Assembly (NCBI GenBank): GCA_022579005.1 | Contig: MU401456.1 | Coordinates: 398,607 to 462,606 of the forward strand | Direction: 5' to 3' | DNA length: 64,000 nt | Origin: Poronia punctata | Lineage: Eukaryota; Ascomycota; Sordariomycetes; Xylariales; Xylariaceae | The notes under the pieces: model-generated | The model's input: only the letters and a program-made list of their open reading frames with translations | Databases searched by the model: none | Told to the model about the DNA's origin: nothing | Position numbers and translations under genes: made by a program | Shown here: piece after piece, positions 47,024 to 58,498 of the stretch | How the letters are laid out: each line of letters opens with the position of its first letter | Numbering within the stretch: position 1 is the stretch's first letter

Positions 47024-50000
47024 ATGGATCCAAGCCCCGAGCGTCGCGCCGATGATGAGGCTCCTTGTGATACGGACTCGCCTGCAACGGACGCAGCCTC
47101 GACGAAATCTCGCGTGAGCACGAACATCCCTGGCCACGACTCGATGGTCACGGTTCGGTTGTCCGAACCTCCCTCCTTGTCGGTGAATACAGATCTGCCT
47201 GTATCCGTGATGCCTTCAAGAAAAAGTGCACTGAGCCCTCAGTGTACACCTACTGGTGGTATCATCACCGACGAGAAAGTGGACAATGCGGGCTTAGAAG
47301 ACGGCAATACTGACCAGGTACCCGAGACGCCTACGACTTCGTTCGGCGACGAAGAGGACGGCGATGACTCGACCGATACTGAGGAAAGTACGCAAAACGG
47401 CGATGCAGGAGAGTCTGACACGGAGGAAGTTGATTGGGACCGGCTTCAGAAAACCGAGGACGAGCAGGTTAAGGACCCAGACGACAACGTAAGTTTCACC
47501 GTACGCGTTGAGATAACCCTGCTGACTGGGAGCGCTTCTTAGTCGACCGCAATGCTCTTAGCAAGACTAGAACAGGAGAACAATAGGCTTGCCACAAACC
47601 CCAAGAGCGTCAAAGTGAAAGTTGTTGAACAGTTATCGGTGCGCCGTCCTCGGCCACCCTCGATGGCCCAGCTAAGGGATATGGTTAATGGCCCTACTCC
47701 CACAGCTTTACGATACTCGATTCTTCCTCCCCCGCCCTTGACCGACCTCGAATTTTACATGGCTTTGGTGAAGGATTACCAGCAGACAGCCGCCCGACTG
47801 CCCACACTACTTTCCAACAAAATTCGGAAGGGCATACCACCACCATTGCGAGGTGTGGTGTGGCAGAGCATGACTGGGGCACGAGACGCCATACTCTTGG
47901 AACAATTTGACCGACTAAGTGGCGAATCGAGTCCCTATGAAGGCATTATCGGCAAAGATCTGGGAAGAAGCTTCCCGGGTGTGGATATGTTTCGGGATCC
48001 TGACGGTGATGGACAGCGGATGTTAGGACGGGTGTTGAAGTGTTTCTCGTTGTACGACCACAAGATCGGATATTGCCAAGGGCTGGCATTTCTAGTTGGT
48101 CCCCTATTAATGCATATGCCGGACAACCAGGCATTCTGCGTTTTGGTTCGGTATGTCGACCCATTGATACCCCCGTGCTGCACTCGTGACAGCCGACAGA
48201 TTCCCTCACACTGCTGCATTTTGCCTATAAAGAGACTAACCACCGGGTGTATAGGCTAATGGAACACTATGACCTACGATCTTGCTTCCTGCCCGACCTG
48301 TCCGGCTTGCATGTCCGAATATACCAGTTCCGCGAATTACTGCGACAGGACCTACCCGCTTTGTCGAACCACTTGGACGATCTCCAGGTTGACCCGGCAT
48401 ATGTCTCACAGTGGTTTCTCTCTTTCTTCGCTGTGACGTGCCCGTTGCCAATGTTGTTCCGCATCTACGATGTCGTTTTCGCGGAAGGCGCGTCGGAGAC
48501 TATCATGCGAGTGGCGCTATCGCTCATGAGGAAAAACGAAGAGCGGATTTTAGCCTGCACCGAGCTCGAAGACGTAATGCAGCTTCTCTTGTCGCGAGGC
48601 CTGTGGGACTGCTACCACTATAACGCAGATGAATTTGTGGATGACTTTGTTGGGTTGTCCGGGGTGGTGTCTAGGGAGAAGCTAGCGCAATTGTCACAGC
48701 GGTATAGAGAGGAAAGGATCGTCAGCGCCAATGCAGCTAGGACGGCCGATGTCACTACAGCAGCCTCCCGCTTTTTGGGCCGCCTGTGGACGATAAGCAA
48801 TTCCTCACCGCGGTCTGGCACATTGTCACCAGGACTCCCCGCACCACTGAGACCGTTGAGCATGCTCCGACGAAGCACGTCGAAGCAGAGTCTCGCATCA
48901 ACTTTGAACTCGATGGAAGCCAGTTCCGCCAGTGTTTTGAGCTCCACCTTCACGGATGCAACAACTATCTCGCGCGACTCTTCCAATGCTGACGATGCAT
49001 CCATTCGCGAATCCACCCCTGTTGCATCAAAATCTCAGGTGTATCATCACGCAAGCGACAAGAATCTGCACTCTCAGATTGAGGATCTCTTAACCGCACT
49101 TAGCGAATTGCAGCGGAATCATGCGCTGTTAACAACACAGTTGCAAAAAGAAAGGGAAGAGAGAGAAGAAGACGGAAAGACGGTGAAATCACTTTTGAGC
49201 AGGCTCAAATCGAGGACATCCGGTACCGAAGATGAAGTTGGCGAAGACGACAAGGCGGCGTCCGACGAGGCTCGGCTATCACTTCTCATCAATGCTGTGG
49301 AAACCCGATTTGCTTCTGAGCCAGACGAGAAACGAAATTCGCTGAGCCAGCAAAGCAAATCACAGCTTCGAGACGAGTTGACAAGGACCAAAGAACACCT
49401 CACTATTGAGATGTCCAAGTCGCAGGAGTACAACCGTCGAATCGATGAGCTCAACCAGGAAACGAATGGTCTACGGGATCAACTCCGCGAAAGCCACGCT
49501 CATGTACGCAATCTTCACCAGGACAAGCAGCGATTAGAGAAGCAGATACACTCCCTTCGGGTCAGGGCATCGGCAGAAACGCCGAGCACGGCGCTCGAGA
49601 CTGGTGGGTGGTTCTCTAATACAAGTGGCGCGGCGGGCAACGCGCCTACCGGCGGCAATAACGCCGGCCTACGTGAGTTGAAACTTGGGCGCAGCAAATC
49701 GACCCCGAGCACTCAGCTAGCGTTCGCTAAACGCTCCTCATCACTTTCACAAGCCCTGCCCGAGGCAAGCACGTTGAGCGACTACGACGCACTCGTAGCC
49801 GATCTGGTGCAGGCCAAGACAGCCGAGGCCGTCGCCAGACAAGAGGCAGACGAGTACAAACAGAAGCTGGAAAGTATGCGAAAGGCTTACGGCCTAGCTC
49901 CGGGCGACACCCCCGGGCCTGGTATGATGGGGCTATTTACTTTATCGAGAACGGAGACCAGCAGTAGTGCTAAGAGCGCTCCGACGGCCGTTAGTACGCC

Positions 50001-50049
50001 CCCGGCTTCTAACGCCGGATCGGGAGGCTTTTGGGGCTGGAGGCGATAG
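47024..50049 (+). CDS. gyp5: TBC-domain Rab GTPase-activating protein, Gyp5/Gyl1-like
   Basis: This is a Rab GAP, by similarity acting on Ypt1/Sec4-type GTPases in ER-Golgi and polarised exocytosis. Three exons (47024-47488, 47543-48150, 48255-50049) give about 955 aa. Residues 1-155 are acidic and low in complexity. The TBC domain (about 230-460) includes RKGIPPPLRGVVWQSMTGA, IGKDLGRSFP with the catalytic arginine finger of IxxDxxR (about R297), and IGYCQGLAFL with the glutamine finger of YxQ (about Q334). VSQWFLSFFAVTCPLP and FRIYDVVFAEG follow. The C-terminal half has Ser-rich linkers and predicted coiled coils (SQIEDLLTALSELQRNHALL, LRDELTRTKEHLTIEMSK), ending GGFWGWRR. The start ACCATGGAT is a good initiation context; an ATG nine codons upstream is weaker. 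Confidence 0.93.
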
Positions 50050-50910
50050 ATATTCGCCCCCTTTTTGCCGCCTCCCCTTGTTTTGGTCTCACCGATACAA
50101 TTTCTTGCGGCGTAAAGAGTACCGGTCTGCCGTCGAAACAAGAAATATACGAGACTACGCCAGCCGTAGGATGGTCGTACGTGATGCTAAAGGCTGCTTC
50201 ACCAGGTCAGCAATGATCATAGGACGAACCAATCTTTAAAGCTAAGAGCCTAGGGGTAGTTGGGAGATGTTTCCGGACGCCGTTATAGCTAGGGTATATG
50301 CTAAAGAAGGAGAGACGACGGGAGGTCAGGGCGACTAGGAGCATTGGAAAGGAATGGGCCATTAATTTTGCTTGGCGTTCACAGAAATCGCAGGCGTACG
50401 GTATTCCTGAAAGGTTCACAGAAAACCAAAGGTAGAGTTATGATATCCAAATATACGTCAGCTTGTTAGGTTAAAGTCTCCCTGCCCATACAGCTCAGTT
50501 TGTAGGCCAGCTCTCGAGGTATGAGGAGCTTAAAATGAATTAAAATAGGAGGAGAAAATCGACGGATAGGAAGGAACGTCGACGCTGGGAAATTCTCATG
50601 GCTGCTAAATAAATCAAGGTAAATGGCCTTACTAAATTAGAAATTACAATAAAAAACGGTCAAGCTCACGTGATACCCGTCCTTTCCATCGTGCCATGCC
50701 AGACCACGACTCGAGAGAGTTGCTGTGTGTACATTTGTGATTTCCCTCTCCTTTTCTACTGAGTAGTTGTGTTGTTCCTTTCGTTTCATTTGGCCTTTCC
50801 TTTTTGTCTGCCTCTTTCTTCCCCTTTTTCTTAGCTTTCTTCTTTTCCCTTCCAGACAGGGCTGCCTGGTTTTGTTCATTCGACGGAGTTTTCTTCTTCT
50901 TCTTCTTATA
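50050..50910. other. 3' flank of gyp5
   Basis: Non-coding, with a pyrimidine-rich stretch (about 50750-50910) ending in a TTC triplet repeat at 50891-50907. Nothing coding is recognised. Confidence 0.5.
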
Positions 50911-51215
50911 GGGGGGTCATGGCTATAGAAGATAATCAATAAGGGTAAGGCTACAAGAGGTAACAGACTCAGAGGGCTATGGGTCCAGGGAGGTAACATA
51001 TAAAGCTAAGGCTATAAGTGGTGTTGATTGGTTATAGCTATAGGAGGTGACTAGAAGAGTCATAGCTAAAGGGGGTGAACACGGGGGTGATGGCTATAAG
51101 ACGTGACTGGAAGGGTCTTGGCCATGGCCCATGGGAGGTGGCTATAGGGGTAATGGCCATAGGAGGTAAAATCCAAAAAGCCATAGTACAGGGGTATATA
51201 GGGGGATCATAGCTA
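50911..51215. repeat. degenerate minisatellite, unit about 28-32 bp
   Basis: About ten imperfect tandem units share the pattern GGGTnATGGCTATAGGAGG followed by a TGACT-like spacer. Words such as GGCTATA, AGCTATA, GGAGGT and GGGTnATG recur at regular spacing through the whole stretch. No long open frame follows the repeat period. It abuts the decayed-gene region. Confidence 0.75.
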
Positions 51216-51870
51216 TGTATTGTCTAGACCTCGAGATCTCGTAAACTCGGGTTTGGTCGCCCCTATGGTCTTAGATCCTGAGCTCCTCAAGATGGATCCT
51301 GGTGCGCTGAGGAGTAAGGTACAAGTACTTTGGCATACCGAATTAACATGGAGCGACGGAATGTATATCGTAATAAAGCAGACCGGGTGGACGCCTCCAA
51401 GCCTCACAGGCTTCGACCAGAACGACGCAGCACGACTCAAGAAGACGTTGCAAGATCAATTATATCGGTTTGACCAGCCTTGCGTATTTTCTGACAATAA
51501 TACTTGACAGAGAGGGAAGAGAAGACTAATAAACTAACCTCGCCGAGATCGAAGATAAAGTCCAATCCAGGAGCTGGGGTCGTCGTGATCAGATCCCTGC
51601 TTTTGAGATGGGGCGACCCGTCACACATATTAGGGTATATCGAACCTCCATCATGCTTCCTTGTCGATGGTAAGAGGGGTAGACCAATTTCACTCCATGA
51701 ACTTTACTCGAACCCACCCTCATCAACTGTAGTCCATTTAAAGCGCCATACATACGCCATCCAAGACATGTGCCGGGTGAGGAATCAATCTTTGTTGATA
51801 TAGTAGCTTCGATGTGAGTTTCATGAACTTTTCAGCAAACACTGCGTCTTCTACACAGCCAGGATAGTAC
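51216..51870. other. spacer with short unidentified open frame
   Basis: A 95-codon plus-strand frame (51220-51507, with MVLDPELLKMDPGALRSKV and MYIVIKQTGWTPPS) has protein-like composition but no family I recognise. It may be a relic of a larger gene. The rest is featureless. Confidence 0.35.
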
Positions 51871-52677
51871 CTAATTATCCCATTTTTGAAAAGGTTCGCC
51901 TAGGGCGGTATAGGCAAGTGCGAAAGTGGCGTCGATGTCATCGCGTGGTAGCTTGTTGACGGTAAACATGCCGCAGTATCTTGCGCGACGCCCCGACTAG
52001 GACAAGACCAAAGTTGTTGGGTGAGCAGGTGGTGATGACTCGGTAGCCCGACAACTTGGCCAGTTGGATGGCCAGAGTCCCCGTTGCTGTGCTCCCGCCG
52101 TAAACCAAGATGTACCGGTATCGGTCACAACACTCTTGTATCGTCGGACTCGCCAGCTAGGTTCTCATCTGGCAAGGGGAAGCCCCGAGCTGTTGGTATA
52201 GCCCCTGCGCCACTGTAGTGACGCCGACTGCCAAGGTACAGCCACTTTCAAACGACATGAGATCTGGTAGCTTGATCTGTATGTGGCCCTTGACCGCAAT
52301 GTACTCAGCAAAGGAACCATCCGAGAGGCAGTCGCCATTACCTTGTTGCTCATAATGGTTAGCTCAAGGTGATATCAGGGCGCGCGATTTCGGGAGAAGA
52401 GACTCTCATACGACCTACAACCATGAGTGAAGCCGGCAACACGGTCCCCAACTTGAAGATTCCCCTTTACCTTCGAACCGACCTCCTCAACGATGCCACT
52501 GTAGTCACATCCCACTGTCGCTCCCTTTGTTGGGATGAAATCGATATGCTTCCAGTCTGTTTGGTTGAGTGAGACGGCCATGATGCGGACGAGAATACAG
52601 TCGTCAGGTACGGCTGAACGAGGTACATTGGACCTCACCTTTGCTCTCTTGGGGCCCATTACTTTGATTGCCTTCAT
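51871..52677 (-). pseudogene. broken trans-acting enoyl reductase (zinc-type MDR, LovC/ToxD-like)
   Basis: Intact relatives reduce enoyl intermediates in trans for highly reducing polyketide synthases. From an ATG at 52677 the frame reads MKAIKVMGPKRAKV, VSLNQTDWKHIDF, GATVGCDYSGIVEEVG and VGDRVAGFTHG, the GroES-like half. A probable genuine intron of about 85 nt leads to SDGSFAEYIAVKGHIQIKLP and GCTLAVGVTTVAQGLYQQLG. The frame then breaks: the LPLPDENLA region and [20 protein letters not shown] with [13 protein letters not shown] (the Rossmann motif) lie in different frames with stops between. Most of the next part is missing, and only ATFALAYTALGEPF remains before a stop at 51871. At least one frameshift, in-frame stops, an internal deletion of roughly 250 nt or more and C-terminal loss make it non-functional. 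Confidence 0.82.
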
Positions 52678-53689
52678 CTTGAATATTGGACGAAGCTGCA
52701 CCTGCGGAAAGGAAGACAAGGAACATGAAAGGTCATGAAAGATTGGGTCGTCGGGACTGTTTATATATGCGTAGTTTCTAGCATGACGGCACAGCAAAGC
52801 TAAGACTAGAATATCATACAGGTAGGTTACAGGTAATGTCTCCGATTCGCCATTTCAGTTGTTCCAGAATCTCTGCCTCCGTCTGTCCTTCTCCCTGCTC
52901 TGGCCCCGGACTATAATTTCCCCTTCCATTCGGCTTATCTATGGAACTATATATGTGCAACGGCTTATCCGCGTCAACGTCTTCAACCGACATCATCATG
53001 GCCATTGCCAGGTTGATTTTCAGCGCAAGCCTCTACGATGCGGCCGGCCGCTCGTATATTCTCTGCCTGGGATATCATCTCACCAATCTTGATGGCCTTG
53101 ATCCCCGTTGTCGCCTTCCGCCTCTTGTTTTTCCCGAATCATGTGGTCAAACTTACCTACGATCCTGGGGCCAGAGGCTGGTGATATTTCCCTCTCTAAT
53201 GAGCTCTCCGGTGAACCCCATGGCGAGAAGAGCAGGCGTTGCCTCGCCGTCTCCTGTATGTCCTTTGATTAAGTATTTCCAGAATTACCATGACCTCTTC
53301 CATCTTGACCTGGAGGGACGCTAGATGCTCGAACTTGTCCAGGAAGTTTTCAAAATGTGGCTCTCCGCTCGCTTGGTATTTCCCGGCCCGTAGAAGGGTG
53401 TCCAATTGTACGGCAAGGGGAACGGAGACGGTGTAGGGGATGGTAATGTATGAAAATCATGGTTGCATCGCGTATTAGATACGCGTATGCACACGTGTGT
53501 GTTTGATAGGAACATACCTAAGGTTAGTACCTACGAGTAATCTAGCTGCCCCCCTCTCCCCCTTTTCCCCCCAACCCGTTCCCACGCGAACCAATGGTCT
53601 CGGCCAGATTTTGAACCACTTGGTTAATCTACCACTGCTTACTTACTTACCCCCTTTGTTAGTGGCACGTAGTTCTTATTCCACACGGG
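52678..53689. other. spacer between pseudogenes
   Basis: No family could be assigned. Several 60-130-codon frames on both strands lack signatures. A minus-strand piece with LDKFEHLASLQVKMEEVMVI (about 53250-53405) has helical composition and might be another relic, but this is not supported. Confidence 0.4.
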
Positions 53690-54123
53690 CGGTGATCTCA
53701 GCTGCGGAAAGCGCTGCAAGATCTGCCTGAGGCCCGAATTTACTATAGGGAGTCTCATCGGCAGTACCCAAGTGCCGGGCGGATACGGAATGCCGAGTTC
53801 TTTCTTAATCTCCCACAGCAGGAACTTGATGGGCGGGATGTGTTTCCCACCGGTGTTTGCGACAAAGATTTTATATTTCCAACTCCGTGCCGCCCATCAG
53901 GTATACTCGTCAAGAACTTAAGTGGCCGACCTCGTCGACGTAGACGTCGACCTTGGTGGCTTGTGACCAACTCAAAGATGTCCTGCTCATAGTTGAGGAT
54001 ACCAAAACTTGCGCCAGTAAACATAGCTTGCGTCCATGGTTTGAGCTTGGCTGTATCCGGGTGTGCGTCGTAGTTAATTAACGTAATTACGTCGTTCCCT
54101 ATAATTTCCCAAAACATGCCCAT
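53690..54123 (-). pseudogene. broken flavin-dependent monooxygenase fragment (FMO-like)
   Basis: The minus strand reads NDVITLINYDAHPDTAKLKP, then AMFTGASFGILNYEQDIFEL. The match resumes in a second frame as KVDVYVDEVGHLSS, interrupted by a stop, and in a third frame as KIFVANTGGKHIPPIKFLL then EIKKELGIPYPPG. In intact fungal FMO-like oxidoreductases these pieces are contiguous and end in a CxTGW-HVPPIKFLP-type motif. Two frameshifts, an in-frame stop and absent N- and C-terminal domains show decay. Intact relatives oxidise small molecules and are frequent in secondary-metabolite clusters. Family recognition is from memory of the motif order, so the sub-family is not claimed. Confidence 0.68.
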
Positions 54124-54772
54124 GAGGAATCCTGTACCGTGGTAAAATGCGCGTATACCAGAATACCCATCAGCGTTACCCCTTATTCACGAACTGAACT
54201 ATGTCAAGAAGCGAGTATCTTCAAAATAATGCCAATTAAATACCGAAAAAAACACCAAGGCCGCCGTCGGGTGCGTAGTATCTACTTGCTAACCATAGTC
54301 CTTCTATCCACCGTTTCAGGGGTGTCACATAAGGAGGAGCAATCCAACACGAGCCGTAGCCCTCGGCTATCCTTTCACAAATTTCGCGTCAACGATCCGT
54401 CGTCGTCGTCGTCTCGAGAAAGGACCGGCATACTTGTATCTGATTATGCAGTTAACCCTGGCTGCCTACCTAAGGCATAAACCGTTTCCCAGGAGAACTT
54501 GGATGCTCCGAACACGGTTACAGTTCTTGGCCATCAGGGTATCACGGTTCTGCTGCAATTACTTTTCCGTAGAAAAGCGTAATTTCCGTAAAGTTACTCC
54601 AGAGCCGATACATCCAAAGTGCCAACCTAGCAATGAATGGCCAAGTAACTTCCATGCATGCAGTGCCGATTCCCGAAGCTGGCTGAGATCCACCTCCCCC
54701 AGATCCTTTTAGCTATTTAGGGTTAAAAGGGGCCACTTTGTAGCGGGAACGCCCGTAGGTAAGTCTTCTAGA
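54124..54772. other. spacer between FMO remnant and copia remnant
   Basis: Nothing coding is recognised. It contains a (TCG)n microsatellite of about 5 units near 54402-54416. Confidence 0.5.
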
Positions 54773-55300
54773 CTACACTAATAGTCTTTGAGTATCTGTT
54801 AGAGGATGTTGACTGCTTCTACTTGTAAGTCGTGCCTTTATCTTTGAGATTTTATCCTTAGATGGTCCGACGATCAAAAGGTCGTCTACGTATAGTGCAA
54901 TAAAGACTCCTTTCCTAGAGAAAATCCCCGAGTCTGCTTGCTGAAAGGGGATTGAAGCCAAGCTCTAGTAGGAAGACAGTTAGGTAGGTGTAGCGAGTTG
55001 TACTATATGCAAGAAGACTGAAAGAAAGGCTGCCTTGACGTCTATTTGGTTAATCTCGAGGTTTTTGGCGGCTGCGATAGTAAACAGTGCTTTGTAGCTT
55101 ATCGGCTTTACTATAGTCTATAGAGGAGAAAGTTTTATTATAGTTAATGCCATCGCGTTGTTTAAACCTACAATTACCTATTGTGCCTTATACTAGAGTA
55201 TTTTATAGGCCGGTCCGGTCTGGAGCTTGTATATGTACCCAATTTTCGCTGAGGCTTTCGGTGCAGAGGACGAGGAACAAAGGGTTATATTTGGTTTTTG
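54773..55300 (-). mobile_element. Ty1/copia reverse transcriptase remnant
   Basis: Minus-strand translation gives copia-type reverse transcriptase blocks in order: GYIYKLQTGPAYKIL (the usual WVYKVKRG position), AMALTIIKLSPL then KPISYKALFTIAAAKNLEI, IDVKAAFL (the usual MDVKTAFL), and ALYVDDLLIVGPSKDKISKI with the YVDD catalytic box. Stops where Gln codons are expected, and a deletion between the KAAFL and YVDD blocks, show it is dead and probably RIP-affected. No LTRs or ends were found. Confidence 0.82.
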
Positions 55301-56559
55301 ATTAGGGAGTTATTTCTGAACTTACCGCATCTTCGCCATTCTCGTAGAGTTAGACTAGAGCCTCATATAAAGATAAGGGCTTATGCAACTACATTTCTTT
55401 TAAAACTAACCTTAAGAACCTTATAACGGTCGTATACTGGGGTTTTCCCCCCTAGCTTTAAAGTGTAGGTCAACGTCGTCGTACTTAACGCTGGGAGCAA
55501 CTTTAGATGTTGTCTTTTTCTATAGAAGAATAGGTACTTGTTAGTCATTTTAGTTGATCTAATCAGAGGAACTCGTATTTTAGGTCGAGGGTCTGGTCTT
55601 CCCCCTACCTAAACGGTATTATGTTTGTAGTTTTGATTGCTTTTTGAAAGAAAGAAAACCCAAGGCAAATTAAAGATTTTATAAATATTAGTAAGCCACA
55701 CTTCGAGGAATCCCGCTCCAGAGAACCTACCGGTTTCTCTGCCAACCCGGGCCCCGAAATTGCCGGAGGACGTCGCCCTACGACATGGTCACGTACTAGA
55801 GCATGAGTAAGACGATGGGAGCGACGTCTCCCAGCCGCTCTTTCCCGTTTATTATCTGCGTCGAATTCGGAGAAGACTCACAGTCCGAGCTGTCGGCGCG
55901 GGCCGCTGATGCTTTGCAGAACTCCTGCAGATACTACCATGGTGATTGGAGGAGACATACCATGTCAAGGCAACTTGGGGACGAGTTGTAGAGACATGTC
56001 CCTGCGGGGTGCATTGTCGTAGCCGCTCAGCACCGATACCGCCTGTCATGCCATTCACTCCTGTATAGTTCGAATGACTGCACTGGATATGTCCTCATGG
56101 TCGAGGCATGGTGGATTCTGTGCGGGGTTTTCAAAGGTAACACACCATAGTCGCTGTTTGGGGTTGTGGCTTGAGAGGGCGTGCTTCTTTAACCAATGTG
56201 AAACGATAAGAAGCTTGGAGATACTCAAACCTTTGCCGCGAGGGGGTTTGTTGTGGCTGATCTCCTGCGTCCTGTCATATTCCGTCTTGGGGTTTTAGGC
56301 CTGGCTGTAGTTGGAGGTAGCTTGATATACGTGATACACCGGATGGTCTTTTTATGCGTTACCTAAGAGGGGTTGGTAGGTTGCACAGGCGGGAAGTCTA
56401 CCAGGTCTTCTGCCCAGAGGCAATCGTCTACAAGGGATATTTCGCGATCGATAATGCTGCGTCCCTACCTTCGAACTGTGTCATACGTTCTGACAAACGG
56501 ACGTCCCATCCCTTGCGTTGCAAGGACCATAGACCAAACTGTCGCCTCCGTCAGTATAA
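55301..56559. other. spacer, possible extension of copia remnant
   Basis: The first 300 bp are AT-rich and may belong to the copia element (a YEALV-LYENGEDAV-like stretch lies near 55360). The rest shows no recognisable gene. Confidence 0.4.
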
Positions 56560-56975
56560 GCAAGGACTGAGCTGCAACATTCTGCAAACATCCAAGCACG
56601 GCGATACAATTGCGAGTTTGGAGTCGCTGGCTTTCATTATATCAACCACACTGAGGGCGTATGCAGGAGTAAACGGGAATTGTGGAGGACTGACCAGCTT
56701 TTTTGTGCGATATTTTCAATACCTTAGGAATACAGGGTCCTCTTTACTCTCCCGTTCGGTTAGCATTCCGACCAAAAGTACGCGTCATACCGGTACCCGG
56801 CAAGATCAATGATAATTCTTTTTCAGTCGCAAGCCGTCCGAGGTTACGTACGTGTATGTGTAGCGACGGTTTTTTCTCGTTAGAAACCGGCGCGATGGCC
56901 CAGGTCAGAGTGCCTGGTCATTACAGCTTGGCGATACTTGTACCGAACGTTCGGATACATTGCCCGTCATATTAA
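56560..56975 (+). pseudogene. probable LysM-domain protein remnant
   Basis: Two pieces resemble tandem fungal LysM domains, which bind chitin or peptidoglycan. The first (about 56565-56730) reads KHGDTIASLESLAFIISTTL then AGVNGNCGGL, matching the GDTCxSI, wNPxVxxxC and GL spacing but lacking the Cys after GDT. The second (about 56855-56975) reads CSDGFFSLETGAM and HYSLAILVPNVRIHCPS, again in LysM order with key residues lost. The two lie in different frames and neither has an intact start. The call rests on motif spacing only. Confidence 0.4.
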
Positions 56976-58498
56976 TAAATAAACATTATGGCCTGGGCTG
57001 CAGCTCTACCATGTACCCGTAGGTACGTGGGTTAGAACGGCATAGTTCTCGCCGGCTGCCTTTCCCGATGCGCTACATCATACACGTTCAAACTTCCAGA
57101 AACGAAAAGGAAAGCCCGGATTTTAGGCCAAATGTACTTCTCCTGTACCCTTGTTGGCAGTTGCTCTTGAGTCTTGTGCGTCATCGTCGTTGTTTCCAAC
57201 GCAAGGAACGGTCTAGACGAACTCTGACACACTAGCCTGGGGGGTGGAGGGGCTATGTAACAGAGCATTTTGACACTCATTTGTGGCCGCGTTATCACAT
57301 GCTACTTTGATACCCTTATGCAGCTAAATGACGCCATCCCTGTCGTAGATAAGAGTTTGTATCTTGCCTTAGAAAAGGAATGGGTTCTTACTGATGAGTG
57401 CTACCTGCCAATGTGATATTTTAACAAACGGCTAAGATATCTATCAATGGTATCTGCCTCCAGTTTGATGTCCTACGATTTAGTCCAAGAGAAAACAAAA
57501 TGTCGTGTCTACCTGTAGGTATGTGGGCATGGGAAGTACAATAAGTAGACGCATGAAATCGATCAGCAACATGACAGGGATGCAAGACGGGAGTTCGGGA
57601 GCTACTGTATGTAGAGATGTACCTCAAAAAACAGGTAGACTAGGTACCTACCACACATTATTTACCATCCCCAAAATACGTGTATGCTTACTGCTGTGCT
57701 CATAACAGGTAGTTAACAGGACAATTCTTGTGCTTTGGATAATATTTACTCAATAAGCATAGATAGCGCGATCTCATTTGTAGCCTGCGGCTGCCTGTCA
57801 CTTTGCATCGAGCCGCCTATCGGCTCTGTTCTTAGGTAAGCAGTTGCTATGTAAGTGTATAGTAATATCAAAGTTACTTTGACTTTACACTTTCAGTACC
57901 TACAGGCTACAAGTACATGCGCTTCTAATGCATTCCTTTTATAGCTTTTACATAAGTGGGTAATTCACAGGGCAGCTCCAGGCCATAATAGGACTAGATA
58001 GCCACCTTCGAGGCCCACGTCAATGAAATCATCCCCTGTAATACGGTACCTAGTATTTTCTTCGGTTTGGGTGCTTGTCATTGTCTTGTTGCCGGTGCTT
58101 CCTTCATCTTGTGGTCCGCCCGTGTTTCCAACACAATAATTTTTCCCACATCCCAAAACTCAATCCGACACAACTACACATCCAGAGTCCTTTTCTCTAC
58201 AGCCCTACTCATCGACCCTGACACCACAGTTGACATAAGGTACGCGCATTTCTAATCATTCATAACCTTGACCTAGCTCAGGCGGCAAGTGTCGCATTTG
58301 TAATGACTAGGTTGATCTTTTTCTGTTGCCTGGTGCGCACGTTGAAACCTCCAACGTAATCAAACGCTAGGTCAAATATTGGACATCGGCTCACTTAACA
58401 CATAGGAAACATATTAGGTAGTCCCACGAACCAGGAAATCACCTCGCGCGCTTCTCTCGCCCACGAGATTTGGTCACGCTTACAAACGCCCGCTCATA
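56976..58498. other. intergenic, rtn1 promoter side
   Basis: About 1.5 kb with no recognised gene. The last few hundred bases must contain the rtn1 promoter. TACCTA words are frequent. Confidence 0.5.

Noticed and set aside
53196..53405. Helical minus-strand frame between the two pseudogenes
   Set aside because: Composition is suggestive, but no family or continuation supports it as a third relic.
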